From assembly GCF_000165425.1 (NCBI RefSeq), contig NW_001799178.1, forward strand, positions 1-64,000: 64,000 bases of DNA. Reading direction: 5' to 3'. A program made the position numbers and the translations under genes. The notes beneath the pieces are model-generated. The model was given only the letters and a program-made list of their open reading frames with translations, had not been told where the DNA came from and ran no database searches. This document shows, piece after piece, positions 51,785 through 63,877 of this stretch; within the stretch, counting starts at the first letter, position 1; each line of letters starts with the position of its first letter. This DNA is from Paramecium tetraurelia (taxonomy: Eukaryota; Ciliophora; Oligohymenophorea; Peniculida; Parameciidae).

Positions 51785-53665
51785 ATGTCTGGACATTAAA
51801 TCATTACTCAACCCTAGAGTCGTAGTCAATATCAAAGCAATAATAATATCCTAACAGCTCAACCAATTCAGTAGCAATCACAAAATCCTCTGAATTATCC
51901 AAGTAATGCCATTCCTGCACCTTTCATGCCTTCTCAAATGAATCAATAATAATATGCATAATCACAAGTATACCAACCAAGATTGATGGAAAACACTGTG
52001 AGAATTTAATAGCAACCTGAAACACATTGTCCATTCTGTTTGACTTGCTAATAACATAAGACTGATCTATTAGCAAGGTAGGAGTCATAGAAAGCTAAGC
52101 CTTAAGGAAATGGCAATTTCCCAGAATACGAATATGGTGTTTGTCCTGATTGTGAGGGGGAAACTGGAGAAGGAGATCCAGAAGATGATATTGGAATAGA
52201 AAATTAGAAACTTCGAGATGATATTGCTGCCAAAGCCAAAGCGAATAGAAAGTTGAGGAATGATGTGGTTCGATTATAGACTGAATTAGATAGAATCAAA
52301 CATTTACCAGAGGAAAATGAAAAATTAAAAGCCATGATAGGCCCGTTGGAAGATTAATTAAGAGATGCTAGACATAAGAATTAAGATTTACTTGATGACA
52401 ATAATAAATTGGGAAATGTATTCTCATTAATTATCATAATAGTAAGTCAAGGATCTTAGAAATAATATAGATAAAGCTAATAATGCAGCCAAAGATAATG
52501 ATAATATGAAAAAGGAAATTGAGGAACTTAAAAAGAAGACTAAAGATAATGATAAAGTGATGGAGGAAAACAATGATCTTAAGAACAAATTAAATAGATT
52601 GAAGGGAGACAGAGATAAAATGTTAGCAGATTTAGCTGCCTTGGAAAAATAGAATGGAGCAATCAAGTAATAAATTATTGAGAATTAAGGGATAAATTAG
52701 GAAAATTAGCCAAAGAAAATAATGATCTCTAAAAGGATTTGGGAGATTTGAAGAAGGTAAACAAGGATTTGGAAAAGAAATGCAATGATCTACAATTAGA
52801 TAATGATAATTTACATCTCAATTTGGGTGATGTTAAAGGGGACAGAGATAAAGCCAAAGATCAATTAAATGATTTACATAAAAATAGGAATCAATTACTT
52901 GATGAATTGGGTAAAGTGAGAGATAAATTAAAAGACGCAGAGTATCTATTTAATAATATTATTATTCTAGAAAGGATAAAGATGATCTTGGTAAAAAATT
53001 GAATAATGTATAAAATGATGCAAAAAAGGCAGGCGATGTACCTAAATTGAAAAGGTAATTGGACAATGCCTTGTTAGAATTAGATGACTTGAAGGCTGAA
53101 AGAGAGGAATTAGAGTATTCTAATATTTTATTATCTTAGTTAACATTTAAAATAAGTTCATGATGATTACAATAAAGCTTTGAAAATACTAAAAGAAAAT
53201 GGTCTCCTAGGATTATTGGATCCGTCTGAATAGCAACCTAATTAGAAACCATTAAATACAAATGGGTAATTAGGTCCATCTGGTTAAGCCTTTAATCCTA
53301 ATGGATAACCTCTCTATGGTTCTAATGGGTAACCTCTCTATGGTCCCAATGGATAACCTCAATATGGAACTTAAAATGGTTAACCTGTGTTTGGACCAAA
53401 TGGATAGCCCATTTATGGACCCAACGGTCAACCTATTTATGGTTCTGCTGGTTAATATGGACAGCCAGGGAGTGCATATTTGGGAACACCGAATCAAATT
53501 CCTTAGAATAAAATTGGAATGAATCCCATGAATTAGTCAAATTAATGGGGAGGTGTTAGTGGAAATGTGGGGAGACCCTCTTATGAAGAACTGATTTTGG
53601 ATAATATTCGAATGAAGAAATGTATTGATTAGTTAAACTATGATCTAAAGAATAGTAAAAGATGA
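51785..53665 (+). CDS. Zn-finger/coiled-coil protein with YGxNGQP repeat tail
   Basis: Four introns (52418-52442, 52667-52689, 52942-52970, 53115-53139) give 592 residues. Order: Gln/Asn/Pro-rich start (to about 85); a paired Cys module (HCPFCLTCQQH and later YGVCPDCEGE, near residues 90-135); a long Asp/Lys/Asn coiled coil (KKEIEELKKKTKDNDKVMEE, KGDRDKAKDQLNDLHKNRNQ) to about 445; a tail with seven or so repeats of the type GQPLYGPN (53280-53470); and a short C-terminal block (EELILDNIRMKKCIDQL). It looks structural, perhaps cytoskeletal. No family is recognised. Gln in the repeats is spelled mostly TAA. Confidence 0.78.
53280..53470 (+). repeat. Tandem repeat coding for (L/I)YGxNGQP units
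   Basis: A roughly 24-27-base unit recurs about seven times: AATGGATAACCTCTCTATGG and variants. It encodes GQPLYGSN, GQPLYGPN, GQPQYGTQ, GQPVFGPN, GQPIYGPN, GQPIYGSA. Codon-level drift between copies argues for an old repeat. Confidence 0.85.
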
Positions 53666-53800
53666 TTTATTTGAATAAAATAGAATAATAAGATTTTTAA
53701 TATATTGAAAGACTAAGAATATCTATAAATTTGTGTTATTTAGATGATTACTAATATCTCCATTAACAACATACATTTAATAAATTCATTACAAAGCTTT

Positions 53801-54511
53801 TCAACAACTATTGCAACTAGATGTTGGCTATTCAGTTTAATTAGCTTCCTAATTTAACTTAAATTGCCCAGATTAGGTGTGTGTATTGTTAGAAACCTTT
53901 TGTCCTTCATTCTCCAATCTAATCTTCAGATTTTAACCCAATCTATCGAAAATATCTTCTAATATATACAATTCATGTTTGTACGTATATTCTTATTCTC
54001 TAAGGCACTTGTTTCTATGAATGGCATATTATACTTCTAGGCCAACTTCTCTCCTTCAGCAGTTTAGACTCTTCTATCTTAAGAATCTAATTTATTTCCT
54101 ACCAAAATTGAACAACTAGAAATTATTTAAGAGTAATCGCTTACACTTCATCTGTAGTGCTTTCGAGAATTGATTTGATCCATCCTTCCACATTATTAAA
54201 AGAGTTTCTGTCGATCAGAGAATAAACAAATATTATTCCAAAGGCTCCTTTGTAATAAGTTTGAGTGATGTTTCTAAAACGCTCCTGTCCAGCTGTGTCC
54301 CATATTTACAGTTTAATTTTCTTATCTTAGACCTTGAATTCAATAATGAATGTACATTTAGAATTTTAATTTTAAAATCAACTCCTATTGTGGCAGTGTA
54401 GTTTTGAGAGAATTTTTAATCACAAAATTGCGTGAGGATATTGGTTTTTCCAACTCCTGAATCTCCCAAGACTATCACTTTGACTAGCCAATCATAATAT
54501 CCTAAAGACAT
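53801..54511 (-). CDS. Rab-family small GTPase
   Basis: Three introns (54333-54355, 54116-54144, 53959-53984) give 210 residues. All G motifs are intact: GDSGVGKT (16-23), switch [18 protein letters not shown] (63-69), GNKLD (121-125) and ETSAL (149-153). The C terminus ends SSCNSC, suitable for geranylgeranylation. RabF-like positions ([18 protein letters not shown]) fit Rab rather than Ras or Rho. It should cycle GTP and recruit effectors on a vesicle membrane. The subfamily is not determined. Confidence 0.94.
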
Positions 54512-54667
54512 TTAGATTTTGTATTATAATTATAATATATAAAGCAATTAAGCATTTTAGTACTCTTGACGAAATAATTTGAAGATAATTCTTCAATTGT
54601 GAAAAATTATAAAAAATATATACAAGAATTTAATTCTTAAATTTGATAATAAATCTTATTAAAAATT

Positions 54668-54988
54668 ATGGGCTGCACTTAATAAAAAGTATCATCTCCA
54701 GCAAGGAACAGAAGCAATGAAAGCATCTCAAATGGATAATCTGACACCATGCAAACTAACTAAGTTATTGTCATCCAACAATTGAACTAAAAATAACTCT
54801 AATAAAAGATTAACTAGGGAAGGTATAGCATTCTTCAAAGGGTTATTCTTCGAAAAGATATATGTAAAATTTAAAATCAAAAGCGTAGTGAATAGTAGCA
54901 TTATGATCAGGAGGTAAAGAAATCAAGAAAATTTACTTTCCGAAAAACTTTATGTGACTAGCTCTAATGGCTGTAATTGATAAAGTGA
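54668..54988 (+). CDS. Small protein with possible N-myristoylation start
   Basis: An intron-free 106-residue frame beginning MGCTQQKVSSPARNRS, where Gly2 and Ser/Lys near position 6-10 suit N-myristoylation, with Cys3 for palmitoylation. The rest is Gln/Lys-rich and basic (LRKDICKIQNQKRSEQ; KKSRKFTFRKTLCD). It may attach to membranes. Family unknown. Confidence 0.5.
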
Positions 54989-55568
54989 AATATATTATAT
55001 TATGTTAACTAAATATAACTAGAGAAAAGAAAATTGTGATTTTTAGTCATTTTTAAATTATTTAAACATTTTCAATATTATTTGGCTGCTCCGAAATAGC
55101 GGTTAAGATGAAGTATGGTTAAGTACAGTTTCTCTTGACTCAAGTTCATCTCAATTAGTCAAATTATGAGTAAAGTTATGTTTAAATGATTAATAGTAAC
55201 TTTAATATTTTTAATTACAAAAATGGTATTTAAAATAATTATTGTAAATTAGGCTTCTTATTATTAAATTACTGAGTAGCTGATTTTGGTATTTTATCTT
55301 AAAGAAACTAGAGTTTAAAAAGGAAAAATCTATTTCCTCATTAAGTAATTTAAAAAATTGAATTAGATTTAAATTTTGTTGAAAAACAAAATGAATGCGA
55401 GAAATTAAATTATTATCATAATTGTATTTTAAAAAGAAAATAAATAGATTATTATTCCCTAAGTGTCTTCTTATTCAATTATATACTATTAAAAAATTGG
55501 GTTCCTTTGTTTTATATAATCATTAAATAGGGAATGACCATTTTAATTTAAACTATCATTAATATAAT
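54989..55568. other. Long AT-rich intergenic stretch
   Basis: 580 bases, mostly A/T with homopolymer runs. I found no frame of coding composition, no repeat and no RNA gene. Confidence 0.6.
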
Positions 55569-57015
55569 ATGAACTCTGGGTTGAACAACCAAAATTCTTT
55601 GTTTCAGCAGCTAACTCCTGCTTAACTGGAGGAATATTAGCAACAACTTAGGTATGATTTTAAACCCATTTTCCCCTTATCGTATTACCAGAATAGCTCT
55701 ATTCAATCATTTGGCAATTCATTACTTATTTTAGATAATCGCAACTTTTCAGTGCCCTCCTGAATATAAAACCCTATGTTTTTCCAGGCTTAATCCAATA
55801 ATTTCCAGACAATGCCAATAGAACCCCTTAACCATAAGATCTGTTTAATAGCAATTTTGGTAAGATATCATCAAGTTCGCTCTCAACTATAATATAATGA
55901 CCTTATAGTTTTTAATTTGCCATATTTTATGTAGGTTTTGGAGGAGCCTTAAATGCATTTGAATATACAAAACTTTTACAGAAAAGCCTTTAGATGACTA
56001 ATCTGACATCCTTGAATCCCTTCACGCCTAATCAATTGTTCTGCCAAGCAAGTCCAGGGAATCAAAAGAAATCTAATAATTTTAATAATCCCATTACTGT
56101 TGAGGATGATGAACCACAGTAAGTTTAGAAATGTCACAATTAAAAATGCAATAATAAAGGTGATCGAAAAACGAAATCAAGAAAAGGGGAAGCTCTTTAA
56201 TTTTGTGAGAAATGCCTGAGATTATACACTCGTGGAAATTATTGTGATTTTTGTGAATAGGTATTAAGAATTATTATAGAATTATTTTAGTTATATTCAA
56301 ATGGTACAAATGATTAGGATGAATAAGAATGGATACAATGCGATGCTTGCTAAAAATGGGTACAAATTAGAATTATATCAAAGAATCATTTAAATTGCGA
56401 AGCTAAATTTAGGAATCAAAACATCAAAGAAGAAACTGAAAATTAAGTTTATCATTGTTTGAGTTGTTCGAAAACAATTAAAAAATAATAACAATAATAA
56501 TAACAGCAACAATAATAATTATATCAATAATAGCAATAATAATAACAACAATAACAATAACAATAAACGAATATTCAATAACCAAAGAAAAAAGAGAAAT
56601 CTATAGAAGAATACCAACCAAAATAGAGACAAAATATTGAATGCGATGATAATAGAATGCGAGAGAAAAACATCAACTTTGTTGCCACTAAAGATAACAA
56701 AATTTAGTTTAGTAATTTAATTTATTAATGAAAATTATTAGCATTCAGATTCAATCTTTATGAGGATGAAATTAAACAAGACTTAGATTCTCTTCGAAGT
56801 GCAGGAAAAAAAATGGTAAAGAAACAGAACGTTGTTGATTCACCTATTCTGAAGATAAACCCTACTCCACAATTGCAATAATAACAATAGTAGCAAGAAG
56901 AGAAGGTATTAAGTGTTTTCTATTTTAGAACTCTGAACAACAAGTAAATAGCAGACTTAGAACTAGACCTAATAATAGAAATAAAGTTAATTACAGATAT
57001 TTGGGAGGTGAATGA
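55569..57015 (+). CDS. PHD-like zinc-finger protein with poly-Gln tract
   Basis: Five introns (55652-55691, 55875-55908, 56261-56290, 56712-56741, 56906-56928) give 429 residues, an exact multiple of three. The N-terminal 170 residues are hydrophobic-helical (RIALFNHLAIHYLF; FAIFYVGFGGALNAFEYTKL) and unrecognised. Then KCNNKGDRKTKSRKGEALQF leads into FCEKCLRLYTRGNYCDFC and EWIQCDACQKWVQIR, ending CLSC, a Cys pattern like a PHD finger. A poly-Gln tract follows. PHD fingers read histone tails. The 40-nt first intron is long for this genome and the least certain. Confidence 0.68.
56486..56566 (+). repeat. Glutamine-coding TAA/CAA microsatellite
   Basis: A run of CAA, TAA, TAG and CAG codons, all Gln here, broken only by Leu-Tyr. 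It codes about 25 Gln. In the standard code it would be a mass of stops. Confidence 0.9.
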
Positions 57016-57229
57016 ATGACATATATCAAATTTTAATTTTAAATATCACTCACATTAAAATCAAAATAAAATAATGATCCCATTAGATGGCAATGCCTTA
57101 AAAATAGGATTAAATATATTCCTGAATATAAATATACATTATTTACAATTGAAGTGGATTTTATTATATTATGAATGAAAATATAATCTGAATATTAAAA
57201 TTATTATATGTCAGTATAAAAAATATATT

Positions 57230-58364
57230 ATGTGCCTGAGCCTTTAAAGCCATCGCCAAATTACCGAGAAATTGTCAAGTAGTGAAACGAATATATGTAG
57301 AAAATTAATAGATTCTAGACAAGAGGATAAATAGAAAATAGATGAGTATTTAGATCATTTCCAACCAACAATTGATGAAACGAGAGAAAAACAAGATTAG
57401 TTTCTTGGCAAAAGGTAGTTTTTCTAATTTATTATTTCAGATATCGATCTATTTTGTAAGCTCTTGAAAGGGCCAAGAATAACTTAATTAAGTATAATTT
57501 ATCTTTGTTGGAATTGCAAGACAAAATTGAAAAAAGCGTTGAAATCAGAAAAGTGCTTGAAGATGTTAACAACTATAAAACATACAGCGAAGCATTGACA
57601 GAGAATATCAATAAGTTATAAAATCAAATTTCTGAACATACTATAAGATGCAAAAACCTTAAAAGAGTAATTGAGTACAAACATGCCGCACTCAATAAAT
57701 AAAACTCAAAGAATCTTGTTCTATTAAGAGAAATTAATGCAGCCAGACATTAATTAAAAAAGTAAAAGAAAACTTCAGATACCCAAAGGACTCAGCCATA
57801 AACTACCTTTTATCCTTAAAAACCATTAAGTCAGTCTAGTTAAAAGCAAGAATAACTAACTGATCCCCAAATTGATTAAATCAAATACGAGAATAAATAA
57901 ATGAGATACCAATTAACTTCATACAGGAATAATAAATATTTGAAGATGGAATTATTTAATGAATGCATGGAAGCTTATAAAAGGTATGATTTTGAGATAT
58001 GCTAACTAGATATTTTTCTAAATCCTAAAAAGTAGTCAAGAATTCTGGTCTCTAACACTCTCTGCTATTCTTCATTTAAAAGGCATAATTCTCATTATAA
58101 GATAATGCTGCCAATAATAGATATAATCATAAGAATATAAAGAGTGTAATGGCAGGAAGGCAGATTAGAAACCTAGTTCATGATACACTCAAATAGATGG
58201 CAGAGGATAAATAAAATAAAAAAAACCCATCCTTCGATAATTTACAGTTAGAGTGGGAAATATATAAGGACTACAATGCAATGCAAATTGTTGCCTTAAT
58301 GTGTTTGAAACCTAAAATATTTTCTGAGTTGGCCTAGATGTTCTAACAAGAAGTTTTACATTGA
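57230..58364 (+). CDS. Coiled-coil hypothetical protein
   Basis: Introns at 57415-57440 and 57984-58009 (26 nt each) give 360 residues. Helical and charged: RYRSILQALERAKNNLIKYN, LELQDKIEKSVEIRKVLEDV. A Gln/Ser/Pro linker (TQRTQPQTTFYPQKPLSQSS) separates it from a C-terminal helical part ending FSELAQMFQQEVLH. Family unknown; the style suggests a cytoskeletal or ciliary protein. Confidence 0.72.
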
Positions 58365-58562
58365 ATGATAATTCATTATTGTCTACCAAAAATATTAATA
58401 TTTGAAAGACCAATTAATTGGGTTGTTTGTCTTGTATTATAGATAATTAGATTCTTTGATAAGCGAGGAGATTCTTCGATTGGGATTTAATAAAATTCTC
58501 AAAATAAATTACATAAATGTTATTTAATATATATATTTTACTTATTTTTATTTATTATAAAA

Positions 58563-60065
58563 ATGGCAAAGAAAAAATAATAAATTGAAGTTGTAGAATT
58601 TACAGAGGCTGAGAAGAAGGCACTTGAAAAATTGTAATTGTTTTGAATTAAAATTAACTAGAGATCATTCTCATTTATTGATTGAAATTTAAGTATTATA
58701 GGATAGAATAGAGGAGTTATAGAAAAAGATTTACGAATTAAATGAAAATATAAGGAAGTCTAATGAGTAGAATGTAAAGAGTATATGGATTTATGTTTAG
58801 TTGGCTTTGACCTTAAAAATGGAATCTGATATTATAAAAAAGGAAAGCGAATATAATGCGCTGCTACAGTAGTATGAGGACTTAAAAAAATAAACAACGG
58901 AGGAAATAGAGAGTATGATACAGAGAAAGGATGAAAAAATCAGATGTAAATGTGTTATTGAATTGTGTAGATTTGGAGAAAGAAAAAACAGAGTTAGAAA
59001 TTAGACACAAAGATGAATTATAAAAAATAAATGAAGAGTTGAAAAAGTGGAGTTAATTCAAAGTAAGTTTGACACAAATATTAAGGAAGAAAAAGAAAAT
59101 TTAATAAAGGAAATACATGATTTAAAAGAGGAGATGATCAAAAAGGATTATGCTCATCTGGATGAATAAAGCAAGGCAAATAAAAACTTTCTTAAATAAA
59201 CACAAAATTTGACAAATGTAAATAATGCCAAGATAGAAGATGTTTAAAGAAATGCTAATAAATTGGCTGAGGAAAAGGTAGCTGCAAAATATGATGGAAT
59301 TCTAAAGGAAAATGAAAAAATAAAGAGTGAATTGTTAGAATACTAAAGAACTTTACAAGTATATTAAAAGGATAAAGAAACTTTCTAATAGGAAAATGTC
59401 AACTATAAATTAAATCTAAGTATTAAGGAGGAGTAGGCTCAAGAGTATATTATTATTTCATTTTAGGTATTAAATGATGAATCATCAATAAACAATCAAG
59501 ATTAAGCAATTAAAAGAAAGAATTGAATATTTAAAATCCTACATTGCTAATGTAATCATTTTGAATATATTCTACTAAGGAAGTTACCAAATAAACTAAG
59601 GAAATTGAAATAATGAAACATCAAAGTAATACAAAGGTGTAGGAATTGGAAATGCAATTGAGAAATTTGAGACACCTTCTTGATCAAAGGACTAAAGAAT
59701 TGAAGACAGTAAAGGCTTTAGCCTAAATGATTTTAGATCAAAGATCAGATATTGAATAGTTTTTCCTTTAAGCTATAGATCAAGTCAAAAATGAGATCAA
59801 GAAAAAGAACAAAAATCAAAAGAATAGTCGCTTACCTGATATATCATAGAAATCTCAAAGTCTAGAGTAAAATAAAGTTGATATCAATGATTTGGATTTG
59901 GAGGAGAAGGAGAAGTTGTTGAGGATCCTTTTCTCAAAGATGAACTAAGGAGTACCACCTATAAATTGGAAATCTTAACTTAGTCATGTATTTAACTTTA
60001 ATCCAATATTATAGAGTAAATCTTAAGTAGATGCCAGTTCATTTAGGGATAACCAATATCAATGA
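58563..60065 (+). CDS. BBOF1-like coiled-coil protein, probably basal body/ciliary
   Basis: Six introns (58634-58661, 58774-58800, 58946-58970, 59063-59085, 59445-59466, 59552-59579) give 449 residues. Almost all of it is coiled coil. The C-terminal block LRNLRHLLDQRTKELKTVKA then MILDQRSDIEQFFLQAIDQV resembles the end of the BBOF1/CCDC176 family, whose vertebrate member helps align basal bodies. A start MAKKKQQIEVVEFTEAEKK is typical of such proteins. The family call is from memory of the motif and is moderate; the gene itself is secure. Confidence 0.75.
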
Positions 60066-60188
60066 TTGTTGGGGATATGATTAATAAATTATTATTATTT
60101 AAAATTGTATTTAAAGAGATGATAATGGGGATACATTTTATATATTTATATCGTTTTTAATGAGAGTACGTTTTTGATTAATAATTAT

Positions 60189-61332
60189 ATGAAATTCATT
60201 ATTGTTGTTTTATTCGCTCTTGCAGCAACGACCTATGCTTCAAAAACATAGGACCAAATCCTTGCTTTATTATAAGTAAAAGTATTGCTATCTCTGATAG
60301 ACTGGAACAAAAGCAAGCGATGCTATTGATACAGTTTTTGGCTTACTCAATGATTTAAAGCAATCAAATATTGATGCTCAATTTGCTGCAGATTAAAAGA
60401 ATGAAACAGATGAATGGGTCGGTGCATAGTAAATAATCATAATAATCCACTTAGAACTATCGAACAATTCACAAAGATTAAAAGTCTGAACTAAAAACTT
60501 TTTAATTAAGCCATCGAGAATAGAGCCAATTATGAAGAAGTTCTCAAATAAACAAAGAATTATTTGGCTTGGAATGAAGCTAGAAGAGATGAAATCGCAA
60601 GAAAAATTGATGCTCTCTAAGATAATTAATGCTTTAGCAATTAACTTTTCGTCAAATCCATTAAACACAACTAAGAGGCTCTTGAAGTCATCAGACTCTT
60701 AAAATAAGATGTTGCTGGTTACATCATCAATGGAGACTCATTTGAATTTACCTAAGTCAAGGCCTAATCAGTTGCTGAGAAATTGAAACAATACAGCAAT
60801 CTTTTCTAAGACCATCAAATTAAATCCTTTTTGGCTTTAGCTAACGGACAAGAAGTATATACAATCATCATCATCCTAGGAAGGAGCATCATCTGGTCAT
60901 GGAGCAACCTTAGCTGAAAAAGTATTAGGTGTTCTTGAAGGATTAGAATCTGAATTGTCTGCTTCATTAGAAAATTTGAAATAGAATGAAATCAATGCAT
61001 CATGGGAATTAGCTGGATGGGTTTCATTGTCTGAAGCTGAAATTTCCTCCTTAGAAGTCGAATATGAAAGAAAAACAAGTCTTTGCTGACAGAACTGCTA
61101 CTGTACAATATCATTCAAATCTTAGTAAATCTAAGCTGCTTTGGCCTAATAAGCTAAATCAAAGATCATTTTATAAGAATCTCAAGATGCCTTAGATTAA
61201 GCCCAAGCTGACTTAGAATCCAAAAGAGCTGATTATGCTGAAGCCAAGGCTAAGAGACAAGAAGAGAACGCTATTCTTGATGAAGTCATCATTATGTTCA
61301 AAAAATAAGTTGCCTCATGGTCTGGAAGATGA
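60189..61332 (+). CDS. Trichocyst matrix protein (TMP) precursor, with one apparent frameshift
   Basis: Signal peptide MKFIIVVLFALAATTYASKT, then two helical repeats typical of TMPs. The second ends DALDQAQADLESKRADYAEA, then NAILDEVIIMFKKQVASWSGR. Introns: 60276-60300, 60429-60454, 60855-60879, 61103-61125. With these removed the length is one base too long (1045). The phase changes at an A5 run (61071-61075): upstream reads EISSLEVEYERK and downstream KQVFADRTAT. One A fewer would restore about 347 residues. TMPs are cleaved and packed as the crystalline core of trichocysts. This is a sequencing slip or a very recent defect. Confidence 0.9.
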
Positions 61333-61984
61333 AATTGATATATATTATCATATATTACAATCAATTATAAAGAATTTTACCTTACTAAGCATCCATGATT
61401 AATAAAATTAACATATACTAGCAGGGTATGTATATAACTATTAATGAATTGACTAGACTAAAAAAGTATATAATTTCTTTTATTTGCCAAATTATAATCA
61501 ATACTTAACTTATTTTTTTGTATCAATAAGACTTTTAATTTATATTTGAGTTAATTTAGCGTTTTTCTTAATTTCTTGTTAATAATGAACATAAAAATTA
61601 GAAGATTAAGAAGTGATGATTATAATCAATCCATATAGAAAAAGATATTCATATTAAGATTTATAAATTCAAAACACTTGAAAGATTTATTAATTTCATA
61701 TTTATTACAGGATAATTGTTTATGATATCTAGATGATTATGTTGTAGTCTAAAAAATAGAGTAATGTATATCTAACAAAGATTATATAAAAATGAAAAAA
61801 TAATAATGTAATAAATTAAAATGAGTAGTAGCCTCAAATGTAAAAGAGATTATGGAAATTAAATAGGACCATAATTAATTTTTATACAGTAATTCTAGTT
61901 CTCATACAAAATATTGATAAATTAGCTGCTAATTTAAAAATTGGGGATTGCTTAGAACATAAATGTTAAATCAATTTTAATTTT
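61333..61984. other. Intergenic stretch with a TGA-interrupted small frame
   Basis: Mostly AT-rich. At 61585-61824 one plus-strand frame of 80 codons (MNIKIRRLRSDDYNQSIQKK ... YLDDYVVVQKIEQCISNKDY) is broken only by a TGA at 61723-61725. The composition on both sides looks coding. It could be a small dead gene or chance. Confidence 0.35.
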
Positions 61985-62972
61985 TCATTTTTTGTCATTC
62001 CTAATGACATCTTCCTAATCTTCTAATATGTTTTATACACATCTAGGATAATCATTATTATTCTATTGTCTATAAATAGGAGAGTAATCTTTCTAATAGC
62101 TAAATGAAACAAATATACTAGATATGCCAGAATATTTTTTGAAATAGAGTCTTTTTTAATCATAAAAGTTGGAATTATTAATTCAGGCATAGTAGGAACA
62201 TTTTCTCGATTATAAACTCTCAATTTATGTTCTTCTATATCCATCCTTCCATTTCCTGATTAAATTTTATTCTTTGATGTTATATTTAGAGCAGGAGGTT
62301 TCTTTTTTAATTTCTATAGTTTAATATTTGGCATTTATTACTGCAAACATAGCTGGGTTTTATCTTTTTGCAAAATACCGTTCTATCATATTATCATATA
62401 TGCGATCCCGATTTTTCACAGATTCTGAATAATACTATTACCTTGGTTGCTTTTTAATTTGAGGTGATTAATTTGTTTGTATCTCATCGCAGCATTTTTA
62501 TACTGATATTTATTTTTCTTCCTTATCATCATCTGATTAGTATTGTAATTATATATTAGGATTTGTGAAAAAGTCAACGAAGTGCTTTGAGACTGAACTT
62601 TCTTCTATAATTCTTTATTATTCCTAAAATTCTTTTTGTTTTTTTGATAATTCCATTACTCTCCGATATGCCTATATTTTCTTATCAATTTGTCTAATTG
62701 CTTCTGGTATTGGAATAGGTTCTGGGACATACTTGATATAGCTCATATAAATACAGCAGAAACATATTAGATCTATGGTTGTTGTAGCTTGATTAGTTCT
62801 TATGTAATCTTTGGTTTACGGCTGACTTTCTTTAAATTGATAATTACAAAAACCGTTAAGCATTCCTCAATTACGGGTGAGTATTGGAATCTTCAGACTC
62901 TGATAGAAAATTGGTCGGTTTTCTAGTTGATTTTACTTTCTCTTCTTGTTTATAAAAATAATAATCTGACAT
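61985..62972 (-). CDS. Hypothetical protein
   Basis: Introns at 62826-62847 (22), 62314-62341 (28) and 62093-62118 (26) give 303 residues. A hydrophobic Cys-containing segment (IDLICFCCIYMSYI) is followed by PEPIPIPEAIRQIDKKIQAY and a charged helical part. The last third (LRVYNRENVPTMPELIIPTF) ends acidic. Family unknown. It lies 39 bp from the stop of the phosphatase gene on the same strand. Confidence 0.65.
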
Positions 62973-63011
62973 ATTTTTATAGTATAAATATAAATGTTTA
63001 CAAATACTAAG

Positions 63012-63877
63012 TCATAAAATTTTTTTAGGATTGTATAACTTGTTTATGGCCTATTTCCCATTTAATTCTTTATAAAAGTTTTATAATTTAAAGATATTTG
63101 CTAATTGAACGCGTACATCATCCACCAATAACACTATTTCTAAGAATGAAAGTAATAATTCAAGCTAATTATCATTTTATTGGCCTTCGTAAGGTAAGAT
63201 CGGTATGCCATTATTGATTTATGCACTTATTACTGAGATGAAAATACATAAATTTTTTTGGTGAATTTTCAACAATTACAATATCTTTAAGATCAGTTTA
63301 AAAAATTCTCAAATCTTTGACATTGCCTATCATGTGTTCTGATGTGCAAATAGCTTTGAAATATTTTTTATTTGGATCTATAATTTTTAACATCTTTAAA
63401 TATATGGATTAAATTACTTTTATAGCGTGGTCTTGTTTTGCAGCAGTAAAAAGTACCAAAGTACAGATTCTAGATAATCTTTCCAAAAATGCTAAACAAA
63501 AGGGACGAACCAACGTCTGATTATTTTTATGATATATTAGAGTCTCATCTAAATCCAACACAACAACCTTTTCAACTAAAAATAGCATATAAACAAAATT
63601 TACATTTTTGTTTCTTGAGCTTCACAATACGTTTATCTACATATTCTTTGGGTGTTTCCCCATACCAATGTGATTAGATAGACGCTTCATGAAGCTCTCT
63701 TGCTATTTTAGAATCAGGAAGTATTTAATTTCTGAATGTCACTAATTACGGTTTTTCTGAATTTCCTGAAGAATCAGGTGTCGATTCCGCAGTGTTAACT
63801 AATTCTTAATCATCAAAAGTGAAGATTTTTTTTTGTATAAGAATTTAGCATGACTTACTGTGTTGTGCAATTCTCAT
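63012..63877 (-). CDS. SCP/NIF-type (FCP1-like) protein phosphatase
   Basis: Introns at 63576-63603 (28 nt) and 63226-63247 (22 nt) give 271 residues. The HAD-type catalytic motif DLDET is at residues 99-103 in VVVLDLDETLIYHKN. Then come RPFCLAFLERL, LVLFTAAKQDHA (motif II Thr), and IVENSPKKFIAQINNGIPIL, the usual end of the NIF fold. Family members remove phosphate from Ser/Thr, including the RNA polymerase II CTD. A 90-residue polar N terminus precedes the domain. An in-frame TGA near 63970 bounds the start. Confidence 0.9.

Noticed and set aside
53270-53497. 75-codon minus-strand repeat frame
   Set aside because: Shadow of the plus-strand YGxNGQP repeat region.
59041-59090. Apparent frameshift in the BBOF1-like gene
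   Set aside because: A 23-nt GT..AG intron (59063-59085) explains the phase change and the total length is a multiple of three.
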